DNA of 12,682 nt from Clostridium_AD sp051278035 (GTDB lineage: Bacteria > Bacillota > Clostridia > Clostridiales > Clostridiaceae). The notes below the pieces were generated by a model that searched no databases, was not told where the DNA came from, and saw only the letters and a list, made by a program, of their open reading frames with translations. The DNA lies in the NCBI RefSeq assembly GCF_051278035.1, contig NZ_JBNMNU010000125.1, forward strand, positions 1-12,682, read 5' to 3'. Made by a program: the position numbers and the translations under genes. Of the stretch, positions 5,154 through 11,697 are shown one piece after another (position 1 is the stretch's first letter; each line of letters opens with the position of its first letter).

Positions 5154-5372
5154 ATGGTAAGTATCTATACAAGCTATGTGTGTCCAGGTTGTAAAAAACA
5201 ATTAGTTTTATTAACAGAAGAAGTAGACAATATGTGCAAGGATAAATATTTAGCATGTCCTTATTGTGGATGCAGACATATTAAAAAGCAGAGTGCTGGT
5301 GATAATCTAAAAGAATGTATGAAAGAAAGTGCATATAAAAGAGTCCATGGATCACTGAGGCAGGTGAAATAA
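5154..5372 (+). CDS. Small zinc-ribbon phage protein
   Basis: This 72-aa protein has two CxxC knuckles: CPGC at 10-13 and CPYCGC at 35-40. They are spaced like a zinc ribbon and should bind one zinc ion. The C-terminal half (LKECMKESAYKRVHGSLRQ) is basic and helical. I remember similar small proteins with the ending AYKRVHG-LRQ from Clostridium and Bacillus phages, where they carry no firm function. A nucleic-acid or RNA polymerase contact is possible. The start is ATG at 5154, with AAGGAG about 10 bases upstream. It follows the terminator at 5072, so it needs its own promoter or readthrough. It is followed after four bases by the second recombinase, so the two are co-expressed. Confidence 0.78.
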   Translation: MVSIYTSYVCPGCKKQLVLLTEEVDNMCKDKYLACPYCGCRHIKKQSAGDNLKECMKESAYKRVHGSLRQVK

Positions 5373-5376
5373 TGCA

Positions 5377-5997
5377 ATGAGAAAAAAAGGTAAGAATACA
5401 GCGATAACAATAAAAGACCCAAAAGATTTACAAAGAATTGCAAATAGATTAAAAGAATTTAATTACGATGCTTATATTCTATGGAGCATAGGAGTTAATA
5501 CGGGTTATAGAGGTAGTGATTTAGTAAAGCTTACAGTTGGAGATATAAAAAAGGCTATTGCTACTGGTGAATTAATAATACTAGAAGAAAAAACTGAAAA
5601 CACTAGGAAAATTCCATTTGAGAGAAGTGTTATTTTAAGCAATAAGCTATTAAACATATTAAATGATTATGTCAAAGAAAAATATGATTCTGAGTATGTT
5701 TATTGGTCAACCAAAGGAGAAGGAATTGCTCCATTTAAAAAAAATATTGAAAGAGGATATCTAGGGAAGATATTTAAAAGAGCAGTTACGGAACTTGGTA
5801 TTTCTGAAAAAACAGTAGGAACCCATACAGCTAGAAAAACTTATGGCTATTTTCAATATATTGAACATGATAAAGATATTCATCATGTTCAAAAATTATT
5901 TGGTCATTCAAGGCCGGATATAACTATGGATTATATAGGATTAGATGATGATATATTGCAAGAAGCAGCACAGACAATGGATAAATATGTTTATTAA
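5377..5997 (+). CDS. Compact tyrosine recombinase (catalytic domain only)
   Basis: This 206-aa tyrosine recombinase lacks the N-terminal core-binding domain found in typical integrases of 300 aa or more. Catalytic residues are present: R45 (TGYRGSDL), probable K72 (EEKTENTRKI), H150 and R153 (HTARKT), H177 (LFGHSRPDIT) and nucleophile Y186 (MDYIGL). It should therefore be able to cut and rejoin DNA. The N-terminal 25 residues (TIKDPKDLQRIANRLKEF) may be a residual DNA contact. The start is ATG at 5377, with AGGTGA just upstream, inside the end of the zinc-ribbon gene. Similar short recombinases occur just before the packaging genes in Clostridium phages, but their target is not known to me. 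It could resolve dimers or invert a segment; no attachment-site pair is evident here. Confidence 0.88.
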   Translation: MRKKGKNTAITIKDPKDLQRIANRLKEFNYDAYILWSIGVNTGYRGSDLVKLTVGDIKKAIATGELIILEEKTENTRKIPFERSVILSNKLLNILNDYVKEKYDSEYVYWSTKGEGIAPFKKNIERGYLGKIFKRAVTELGISEKTVGTHTARKTYGYFQYIEHDKDIHHVQKLFGHSRPDITMDYIGLDDDILQEAAQTMDKYVY

Positions 5998-6057
5998 AGA
6001 TATGGGAAATATTCATTTTTTTTATCCCTTAATACCTTACTTTTAAGGCTAAAGATA

Positions 6058-6086
6058 TTGAATGTATAAAAATTGATGCATATATT
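6058..6086 (+). promoter_or_regulatory. Probable promoter of the packaging/head operon
   Basis: TTGAAT (6058-6063), a 17-base spacer and TATATT (6081-6086) match consensus at four and five of six positions. The site lies in the 272-base gap between the compact recombinase and the first packaging gene. Transcription would start near 6093, giving a leader of about 175 bases that includes the hairpin at 6221. Apart from this and weak short inverted repeats (ACCTTA at 6110-6115 with TAAGGT at 6129-6134), I see no gene in the gap. Confidence 0.5.
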
Positions 6087-6220
6087 AGTAGAAATTAATA
6101 AATAAAAATACCTTAGAATGTAAGAGTATAAGGTCAAATACACTTTAAAAACACTGAAATATGGATGAAAATATTTGGGAAAAGCAAGGCAAATAGTTAG
6201 GTTGGGAAATGTTAAGAATA

Positions 6221-6253
6221 ATCGTAGCACCTTAAAAGTGAAAGTGCTACGAT
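6221..6253 (+). promoter_or_regulatory. Leader hairpin just before the first packaging gene
   Basis: ATCGTAGCAC (6221-6230) and GTGCTACGAT (6244-6253) form a perfect 10-bp stem with a 13-base loop, ending three bases before GAGGTGAT (6257-6264), the ribosome binding site of the 6270 gene. There is no T-run. It is GC-richer than its surroundings. It could be a processing or stability element, a protein-binding leader, a DNA site for the packaging machinery or a recombinase, or a translation modulator. Confidence 0.45.
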
Positions 6254-6269
6254 AATGAGGTGATAAAAT

Positions 6270-6752
6270 ATGGGAAGAAGTAACAGTTTTGAAGAAATAA
6301 TAGAAAGCCACTTAGACCAGATAGAGGCTTGGATTGAAGGTAATAATACAGACAAAGAAATTGCAATAAAACTTGGAGTTGCATATTCCACTTACAGGAA
6401 ATATAAAACATCAAATGCAGCGCTAAAAGGGCGAATTGCTACGGCAAAAGATAAGAAATCGCAAGAGGTTGAAAAAGCAGTATATAAAAAGTGTATAGGT
6501 TATAAATACACAGAAGAAGTTGCAACAAAAATTAAAACAGAAGTGCTTGCAGAAGATAAGAAAACAATTTTAGTCCAGGAAAGTGTAGTTGTAAGTGAAG
6601 TTAAAAAGTATTCGGGACCTGATCTGGGCGCACAAAAGTTTTATTTAACTAATAGATCATTTGCTAGCTGGAAGTGTGATCCTCATAAAATAGAAAATGA
6701 TAAGAAGCTTACTAAGCTTAAAGAAAAAGAAGTTAACTCAAATGTAATATAA
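6270..6752 (+). CDS. HTH protein resembling phage small terminase subunits
   Basis: This 160-aa protein has an N-terminal helix-turn-helix at about 26-47 (NTDKEIAIKLGVAYSTYRKY), and the rest is helical and charged. YKKCIGYKYTEEV (72-84) followed by VSEVKKYSGPDLGAQKFYL (108-126) matches a pattern I remember from phage proteins variously labelled 'transposase-like', 'HTH' or small terminase, with the form GF-YTE... then PD--A--F-L-N. The DNA-binding fold and the position first in the packaging operon fit a DNA-recognition role. A separate P27-type small terminase is present at 7727, so this may be an extra recognition factor. The start is ATG at 6270, with GAGGTGAT six bases upstream. Confidence 0.72.
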   Translation: MGRSNSFEEIIESHLDQIEAWIEGNNTDKEIAIKLGVAYSTYRKYKTSNAALKGRIATAKDKKSQEVEKAVYKKCIGYKYTEEVATKIKTEVLAEDKKTILVQESVVVSEVKKYSGPDLGAQKFYLTNRSFASWKCDPHKIENDKKLTKLKEKEVNSNVI

Positions 6753-6775
6753 TAAGAATGAGGGAGTGATTATTA

Positions 6776-7141
6776 ATGCCACAAATTATAACGGTAGACG
6801 GTAAGAAATATAGATGTATAGATGGTGAACCAATATTAAAAAAATCAAGTGCAGGTAAAGAAATAACGGTTAGTATAGGTATGGATGATACAAATTTAAA
6901 GGTTAAACTTAATGAAATAGAAAAGCAAATAGATAGGATAATAGAAAAACAAAAACATATAGAAACATTTAGAATCAATACTATCCATACAGGGGTAATC
7001 GAAAGCATGCCAATGTCTAGTGCGGTAGGATTAAAACCATTAAGCAATAACATAACCATTAATATGAATGGATCTATTGATACAGATACAGTAACTGAAC
7101 ACATATCAAAGTCTATTAAGCTTGCGTTATCAAATATATAA
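6776..7141 (+). CDS. Small hypothetical phage protein
   Basis: This 121-aa protein begins PQIITVDGKKYRCIDGEPI (2-20), a short beta-hairpin-like lead. A coiled helix follows (VKLNEIEKQIDRIIEKQKHI, 43-62). The C-terminus (NNITINMNGSIDTDTVTEHI, 91-110) resembles the short 'ITINMNG... then helix' motif seen near the ends of phage tape measure proteins. That likeness is only by eye. It has no membrane segment and a single cysteine. The start is ATG at 6776, with GGGAG at 6762-6766 and the leader GAGTGATTATTA. It lies 23 bases after the HTH gene and 17 before the HNH gene, so it belongs to the packaging operon. Its function is not recognised. Confidence 0.68.
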   Translation: MPQIITVDGKKYRCIDGEPILKKSSAGKEITVSIGMDDTNLKVKLNEIEKQIDRIIEKQKHIETFRINTIHTGVIESMPMSSAVGLKPLSNNITINMNGSIDTDTVTEHISKSIKLALSNI

Positions 7142-7158
7142 GTTAATGAGGTTAGTGG

Positions 7159-7608
7159 ATGCCTAAGAAGAGTTGTAAATATTGTGGTATAGTTCCATTC
7201 AATCATGTGTGTCCAGTAACTACTAAGGCAAAGAATGATAGAGATGCTAAGAGAGAAGATAAGAGCATTTATTGGTCAACGAGATATAGGAAGCTAAGAA
7301 CAGAGGTGTTAGAGTATCAAGATAATATATGTCTATGGTCTCTATATGTAGAGGGAAAAATAGTACAGGCTAATGTGTGTCACCATATTATAGAAATAAT
7401 GATTGATGATAAGTTAGCATATGATAAGGAAAATTTCATAGGGATAGATAAGGGTATACACAGAGATACAGTGCATAGGTTGTATAAGATAGATAAGGAA
7501 GCAACGCAAGACATACTTAGAGAGTGCATGAGCTTATGGAATAACGGTGTTAAGACAGAAGGTTTAGGAGCGTTAAAAGAAATGCTAGAGGGGATTAAAG
7601 AGTCATAG
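7159..7608 (+). CDS. HNH endonuclease next to the terminase genes
   Basis: This 149-aa nuclease has an N-terminal zinc-binding cluster CKYCGIVPFNHVC (6-18). YWSTRYRKLRTEVLEY (38-53) is the usual lead-in of packaging-associated HNH proteins. The HNH core has C58, H75-H76 (CHHIIEI), N92 (ENFIGI) and H101 (IHRDTVH), with H106 further on. Metal-dependent cutting of DNA is expected. In many cos-type phages with HK97-like heads, an HNH protein encoded directly before terS-terL is needed with the large terminase for specific cos cleavage; the same order here supports that role. It is less likely to be a selfish homing endonuclease. The start is ATG at 7159, with TGAGG a few bases upstream. Confidence 0.88.
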   Translation: MPKKSCKYCGIVPFNHVCPVTTKAKNDRDAKREDKSIYWSTRYRKLRTEVLEYQDNICLWSLYVEGKIVQANVCHHIIEIMIDDKLAYDKENFIGIDKGIHRDTVHRLYKIDKEATQDILRECMSLWNNGVKTEGLGALKEMLEGIKES

Positions 7609-7690
7609 TGCCCCCCACATAATTTTTAAGATTCTATAAAGACCGCAATCACCGACTGTGGAGGAAACCTTGCACATAATCTGTAAAATG
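7609..7690. other. Probable cos / packaging initiation region
   Basis: The 118-base gap between the HNH and small terminase genes has no gene. It begins with a C6 tract (7611-7616, CCCCCCACAT) and an AT tract. GACCGC (7641-7646), ACCG repeated at 7642 and 7651, and an imperfect dyad GTGGAGG-AAA-CCTTGCAC (7658-7675) follow. A C-run just after the HNH stop followed by a GACCG-type core is what I remember from the cos regions of Streptococcus, Lactococcus and Bacillus cos phages. The exact cut position cannot be read from sequence alone. Confidence 0.45.
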
Positions 7691-7726
7691 AAGTTTTTAA
7701 AATTTTAAACAAAGGAGGTTTTAAAT

Positions 7727-8194
7727 TTGGGAAGACCATCCAAATCTGCGATAGTTTTATCAGAATGTTCTCAAACAAAAGAAGAGATAAAAAAAAGAAT
7801 AGAAAACGAAGAAAAATTAAAAGGAAAAGCAGATAAAATAAATCCACCTGATTATTTAAGCGATAATCAAGTGGATTTATTCAATTATATAAAAAGCGAA
7901 TTAGAAGAAAGTAAATTATTAAGCAATTTAGATGTTTATATTTTAGCAAAATGTGCAATTGCTATTGATAGACTACAATTTATAGAAAAAAAGATTAATA
8001 ATAACCCGCGATTATTATCAGTGCAAAATCCATTAATGAGTAATAAGAAGAATTATGACGCTGATTTTTTTAGGTGCTGTAATGAATTATCTTTATCCCC
8101 ACAATCGAGAGCTAAACTTGGAAATATAAATATCCTAGCAGAAAAAGAAAAAGAAGATCCTTTATTGATAGCTCTAAAACGTAGAAAAAAATGA
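7727..8194 (+). CDS. terS: Terminase small subunit, P27 family
   Basis: This is the small terminase, which recognises the packaging site and hands DNA to the large subunit. It has 155 aa, the usual length for the P27 group. Key signs are the N-terminal GRPSK, the PPDYLSDNQVDLFNYIKSEL (40-59) that opens the helical core, YILAKCAIAIDRL (76-88), and near the end CNELSLSPQSRAKLG, the most diagnostic motif of the family. The start is TTG at 7727, with an excellent AAAGGAGG at 7711-7718; the next in-frame ATG is deep in the core. The stop overlaps the large subunit's ATG by four bases (ATGA), so the two are translationally coupled. The probable cos lies immediately upstream. Confidence 0.92.
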   Translation: MGRPSKSAIVLSECSQTKEEIKKRIENEEKLKGKADKINPPDYLSDNQVDLFNYIKSELEESKLLSNLDVYILAKCAIAIDRLQFIEKKINNNPRLLSVQNPLMSNKKNYDADFFRCCNELSLSPQSRAKLGNINILAEKEKEDPLLIALKRRKK

Positions 8195-9864
8195 CACCTA
8201 AAAAAAGTGAAGCTTATAAGTATTGTGCGTGGTGCTTAAAAAAAGATAATGACAAGGTAGGATTTTATATTAAGAAACAAGCTCAAGCTTGGAAAAACAT
8301 AGTAGATAACAAAGATAAAGAAGCAATTATAGATAAAAATATGTTTGATCTTGTATGTGACATTTTAAAATTAATAATACATCCTGATTTAAGAGTGTCT
8401 ATGTATGATGGTTTGGAGAGATATCAGTGGTTTGAAATAATAGCAACATTATGCACATGGTCCAGAAAAGAAGATATAAGATATTACGAAACTTCACTTC
8501 TTGAAATAAGTCGTAAAAACTACAAGACATTTACCGCAGCCATTATTTTTATATTGGGAATGTTAATAGAACCTGAATTTTCTAGATTTTTCAGTGTAGC
8601 ACCTGATTATAGTTTATCTAGTGAATTAAAACTAGCAGTAAAAAAGATTATTAAATCAAGTCCTATACTAGAAGATAGATTTAAAGTTAAAAGGGATATG
8701 ATAGAATGTCTTTTAAATGATTCGACTTATGTTCCATTAGCTTATTCTAATGATAAAATGGACGGTAAAATGGCAAACATATTTTTAGGTGATGAAGCGG
8801 GGGCTATGGATGATTACCCTATAGAAGCTATGAGAAGCAGTCAAATAGCACTTAAGAATAAACTAGGCATAATAATAAGTACACAATATCCTAATGACAA
8901 TAATGTAATGCTTACCGAAGTAGATTATGCTAAAAAAGTACTGGATGGGTTTATTGAAAATAAGAGATATTTTAGTTTGCTTTATGAACCTAATATAGAA
9001 TTAATAGAGCACTGGCAAATAAATGATTTAGCAATATATCAATCTAATCCAGTAGCAGTAGATAGTCCTATGATATTTAAAGCGATTAAAGATAAACGGA
9101 TCATGGCCATTATGTATGAAAGTAAAAGAGAGAATTATTTATGTAAACATAATAATATTAAATATAGTGGAATAGGTACTGAGGGATATGTAAACAGTGA
9201 ACAAATTAAGGCTTGTAAACTTAAAGTACCGTTTGATTGGAATGGAAGAGATGTATATTTTGGTGGAGATTTAGCAGAGACTGTAGATAATTGTGGATTT
9301 GATATGGTAACTTATGATTATGAAAATCAAGAAGTTATATGCAAATCATGGGCAATGATACCAGGCGGAAGAATAGTAGAAAAAACTTCAAAGGAAAACA
9401 TAAGGTATCAAGAATATATTGACAAAGGCTATTGTTATGCGAAAGGTGATTTGGTTATTGATTATGATTTTATAGATAATTTTATAGATATGATAGTTGA
9501 AAAATATAAAGTAAATGTTGTCCAAGTAGGATATGATATTAGAAATGCTAGAGCATCTGCACAAAAATGGGAAGCTCAAGAGTATGAATGCGTAGAAATT
9601 AAACAACATAGTTCTGTATTACATCCTACTATAAAATGGCTCCAAGAGTTAATACTTAATAAGAAATTTAAATATGAAGAAAATGAACTTCTTGAAATTA
9701 ACTTTGTAAATTGTAGGCAGACAGAAGATACTAACAAAAATAAATATTTAAATAAAAAGAAATCAGCTGGTAAAATAGATATGATTTTTGGATTAATTGA
9801 TGCAATGTATCTATTAAATGAAGAATTATTGAAGAATGATAATGGATTCGTAGTACAAACTTAA
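8191..9864 (+). CDS. terL: Terminase large subunit (ATPase/nuclease)
   Basis: This 557-aa motor pumps DNA into the prohead and cuts concatemers, as expected for the Terminase_1 (HK97-type) family. The N-terminal ATPase has a Walker A-like SRKNYKT at 107-113 (usual form ARKNGKS/T, so Y replaces the G) and Walker B NIFLGDE at 196-202, with the catalytic glutamate E202. The coupling motif is probably ISTQYP (229-234). The C-terminal RNase H-like nuclease has acidic residues D360 (FGGDLAET), D449 (VGYDIRN) and D530 or D537 (KIDMIFGLIDAM). Length and order are complete. It overlaps terS by four bases and is followed by the portal gene after 11 bases. The only oddity is the Walker A substitution. 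Confidence 0.95.
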   Translation: MTPKKSEAYKYCAWCLKKDNDKVGFYIKKQAQAWKNIVDNKDKEAIIDKNMFDLVCDILKLIIHPDLRVSMYDGLERYQWFEIIATLCTWSRKEDIRYYETSLLEISRKNYKTFTAAIIFILGMLIEPEFSRFFSVAPDYSLSSELKLAVKKIIKSSPILEDRFKVKRDMIECLLNDSTYVPLAYSNDKMDGKMANIFLGDEAGAMDDYPIEAMRSSQIALKNKLGIIISTQYPNDNNVMLTEVDYAKKVLDGFIENKRYFSLLYEPNIELIEHWQINDLAIYQSNPVAVDSPMIFKAIKDKRIMAIMYESKRENYLCKHNNIKYSGIGTEGYVNSEQIKACKLKVPFDWNGRDVYFGGDLAETVDNCGFDMVTYDYENQEVICKSWAMIPGGRIVEKTSKENIRYQEYIDKGYCYAKGDLVIDYDFIDNFIDMIVEKYKVNVVQVGYDIRNARASAQKWEAQEYECVEIKQHSSVLHPTIKWLQELILNKKFKYEENELLEINFVNCRQTEDTNKNKYLNKKKSAGKIDMIFGLIDAMYLLNEELLKNDNGFVVQT

Positions 9865-9875
9865 GGGGTTAGGAG

Positions 9876-11078
9876 GTGATTAAAATAAAATGGTTTAAGA
9901 AAAAAGAAGAAACTAGAATGACATTAGAAGAATTTCTACTAAGTTCTGCAATTTTGCCGGATGATATAACATTAGAACAAGCTTTAAATATCCCCACTGT
10001 ATTAGCTTGCGTGGAAATGATTAGTAAAACTATAGCGATGTTGCCTGTAAAGCTATATAGCGAGTTAGATGGCAAGGTTACAGAGATAAAAGACAACAGA
10101 GTCGATCTTTTGAACGATGATACAGGGGATACGCTCGATGGTTATCAATTTAAAAAAGCTATGGTAACGGATTATTTATTAGAGGGCGCGAGTTATGCCT
10201 ATATAAATAGGGAAAGAAATAAAATAAAAAGCCTGCATTATATAGAACATAGGCATGTTTCGGTAGTTGTAAATTTAGATCCTATTTTTAAATCACACGA
10301 TATTAGAATAAATGCAGAACCGTATAGGGATTTTGAATTTATTAAACTAATAAGAAACACAAAGGATGGAGTAACTGGTAGGGGAATTATTAAAGAAAAT
10401 CAGAAAATATTATCGGTTGCTTATAATACGCTCGTTTATGAAAATAATCTTGTAAAAACTGGCGGTAATAAAAGAGGATTTTTAAAATCTGCCAAGAAAT
10501 TAACGGAAACCGCTATGGATGCTTTGAAATTAGCATGGAAAAACCTTTATGGTGATACAGATGAAAACATGATTATACTCAATGAGGGTATGGAGTTCCA
10601 AGAAGCTAGCAACACTAGTGTTGAAATGCAGTTAAATGAGAACAAGAAAAGTAATGCAATGGAAATATGTAAACTATTCAATGTTCCTTATAGGATGCTA
10701 GAGGGTGGAGCAACAGAAGAGGATAACAACAATTACACAAAAAATTGTATACTGCCTATTTTAAAAGCTAATGAAACCGCACTAAATAAAGAACTACTTT
10801 TATCGAAAGAGAAGGGTTCTTTTTATTTTGCAACAGATACTAAGGAATTTATGAAAGGTGATCTTTTAAAAAGGTATCAAGCCTATGAAATAGCTATTAA
10901 AAATGGCTTTTTACAATGGGATGAAGTACGATATGCCGAAGATTACGAGCCTTATGATTTGAATTTTATTAAATTAGGATTGCAAGATGTGTTGTTTAAT
11001 CCAACGACTAAAGAAATTTATACTCCGAACACTGATAAAACCAATAATATAGATAATCCGACGAAAGGGGGTGAATAA
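9876..11078 (+). CDS. Phage portal protein, HK97 family
   Basis: This 400-aa protein forms the dodecameric ring at the capsid vertex through which DNA enters and to which the tail attaches. Signs are KWFKKKEE near the start, LACVEMISKTIAMLPVKLY (43-61), LLNDDTGDTLDGYQFKKAM (78-96), and in the C-terminal half MEICKLFNVPYRMLEG followed by NNNYTKNCILPIL. These are hallmarks of HK97-type portals. The start is uncertain. GTG at 9876 overlaps the strong AGGAGGTG (9871-9878) and would have to use AAGGGG at 9863-9868. The ATA at 9885 is ideally spaced from AGGAGG but is a rare start codon, and the first in-frame ATG is residue 15. Its stop touches the protease ATG. Confidence 0.93.
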   Translation: MIKIKWFKKKEETRMTLEEFLLSSAILPDDITLEQALNIPTVLACVEMISKTIAMLPVKLYSELDGKVTEIKDNRVDLLNDDTGDTLDGYQFKKAMVTDYLLEGASYAYINRERNKIKSLHYIEHRHVSVVVNLDPIFKSHDIRINAEPYRDFEFIKLIRNTKDGVTGRGIIKENQKILSVAYNTLVYENNLVKTGGNKRGFLKSAKKLTETAMDALKLAWKNLYGDTDENMIILNEGMEFQEASNTSVEMQLNENKKSNAMEICKLFNVPYRMLEGGATEEDNNNYTKNCILPILKANETALNKELLLSKEKGSFYFATDTKEFMKGDLLKRYQAYEIAIKNGFLQWDEVRYAEDYEPYDLNFIKLGLQDVLFNPTTKEIYTPNTDKTNNIDNPTKGGE

Positions 11079-11696
11079 ATGCGTATAGAAATACGGAACG
11101 ATAGTGTAATTATTGACGGATATGTAAATGCAGTTTTAAGAGATTCCAAGCCTATCCCAAGACCTGGTGGAAAATTCGTTGAACAGATAATGCCGAAAGC
11201 TTTTGAAAGGGCGCTAGGCAAGGCCTTAAATGTAGATATATTATTAAATCATAACAAAACTAGAAAATTAGGTTCAACAGTGGATGGAAACTTAGAATTA
11301 TTTGAGGATAATATAGGTTTACGCGCCATTGCAACTATAACGGATGCAGAAGTTATGGAGAAAGCCAGAAAAAAAGAATTGCGCGGTTGGAGTTTTGGAT
11401 TTTACAGTGATAAAGACAAATGGGAAGATGTTGGCGAAGGCCTACAAAGAAGATTTGTTGAAGAATTGGAACTCACAGAGGTATCAATTATAGATAATAC
11501 CAGGATGCCAGCTTATATAGGTACAAGCATCGAAACGAGAGATGATAAAGAAGTAACGGTAGAAACTAGAGAAGAAGATTCTAAGGCTATTACGGAAGAT
11601 ATAAGCGTAAAGGAAGAAAAAAGAGAAGAAGTTAAAATAGATTATTCTATCCAGGAAAATGAAATACAAATTTTAAAAATGAAAGGTGGAAAATAA
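11079..11696 (+). CDS. HK97-family prohead protease (U35)
   Basis: This 205-aa serine protease cleaves the delta domain from the major capsid protein and itself inside the prohead. The core fold spans residues 1-150. Catalytic candidates are H58 (LLNHNKTRKLG), S105 (RGWSFGF) and E131 or E134 (EELELTEVSII), with VSIIDNTRMPAY typical of the family's end. The last 50 residues are a charged, glutamate-rich tail (ETREEDSK, VKEEKREEVK), probably disordered. Short ETR-E runs recur in the delta domain of the next gene. ATG at 11079 abuts the portal stop, with AAAGGGGGTG at 11064-11073. The capsid gene follows one base after its stop, so the head genes are tightly coupled. Confidence 0.93.
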   Translation: MRIEIRNDSVIIDGYVNAVLRDSKPIPRPGGKFVEQIMPKAFERALGKALNVDILLNHNKTRKLGSTVDGNLELFEDNIGLRAIATITDAEVMEKARKKELRGWSFGFYSDKDKWEDVGEGLQRRFVEELELTEVSIIDNTRMPAYIGTSIETRDDKEVTVETREEDSKAITEDISVKEEKREEVKIDYSIQENEIQILKMKGGK

Positions 11697-11697
11697 A

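Noticed and set aside
5998..6060. Terminator after the compact recombinase (GGGA...TCCC with a T8 run)
   Set aside because: Only a 4-bp stem can form and the T-run is inside the loop, so it cannot act as a standard terminator.
5994..6311. Minus-strand frame of 105 aa covering the gap before the packaging operon
   Set aside because: Composition is phenylalanine/tyrosine/leucine-rich as expected from random AT-rich DNA; there is no ribosome binding site upstream on that strand, it overlaps the HTH gene start, and it resembles no known protein.
7159..7608. HNH gene as a selfish homing endonuclease insertion
   Set aside because: Its position directly before terS and its lead-in motif fit the packaging-associated HNH class, and it does not interrupt any gene or intron.
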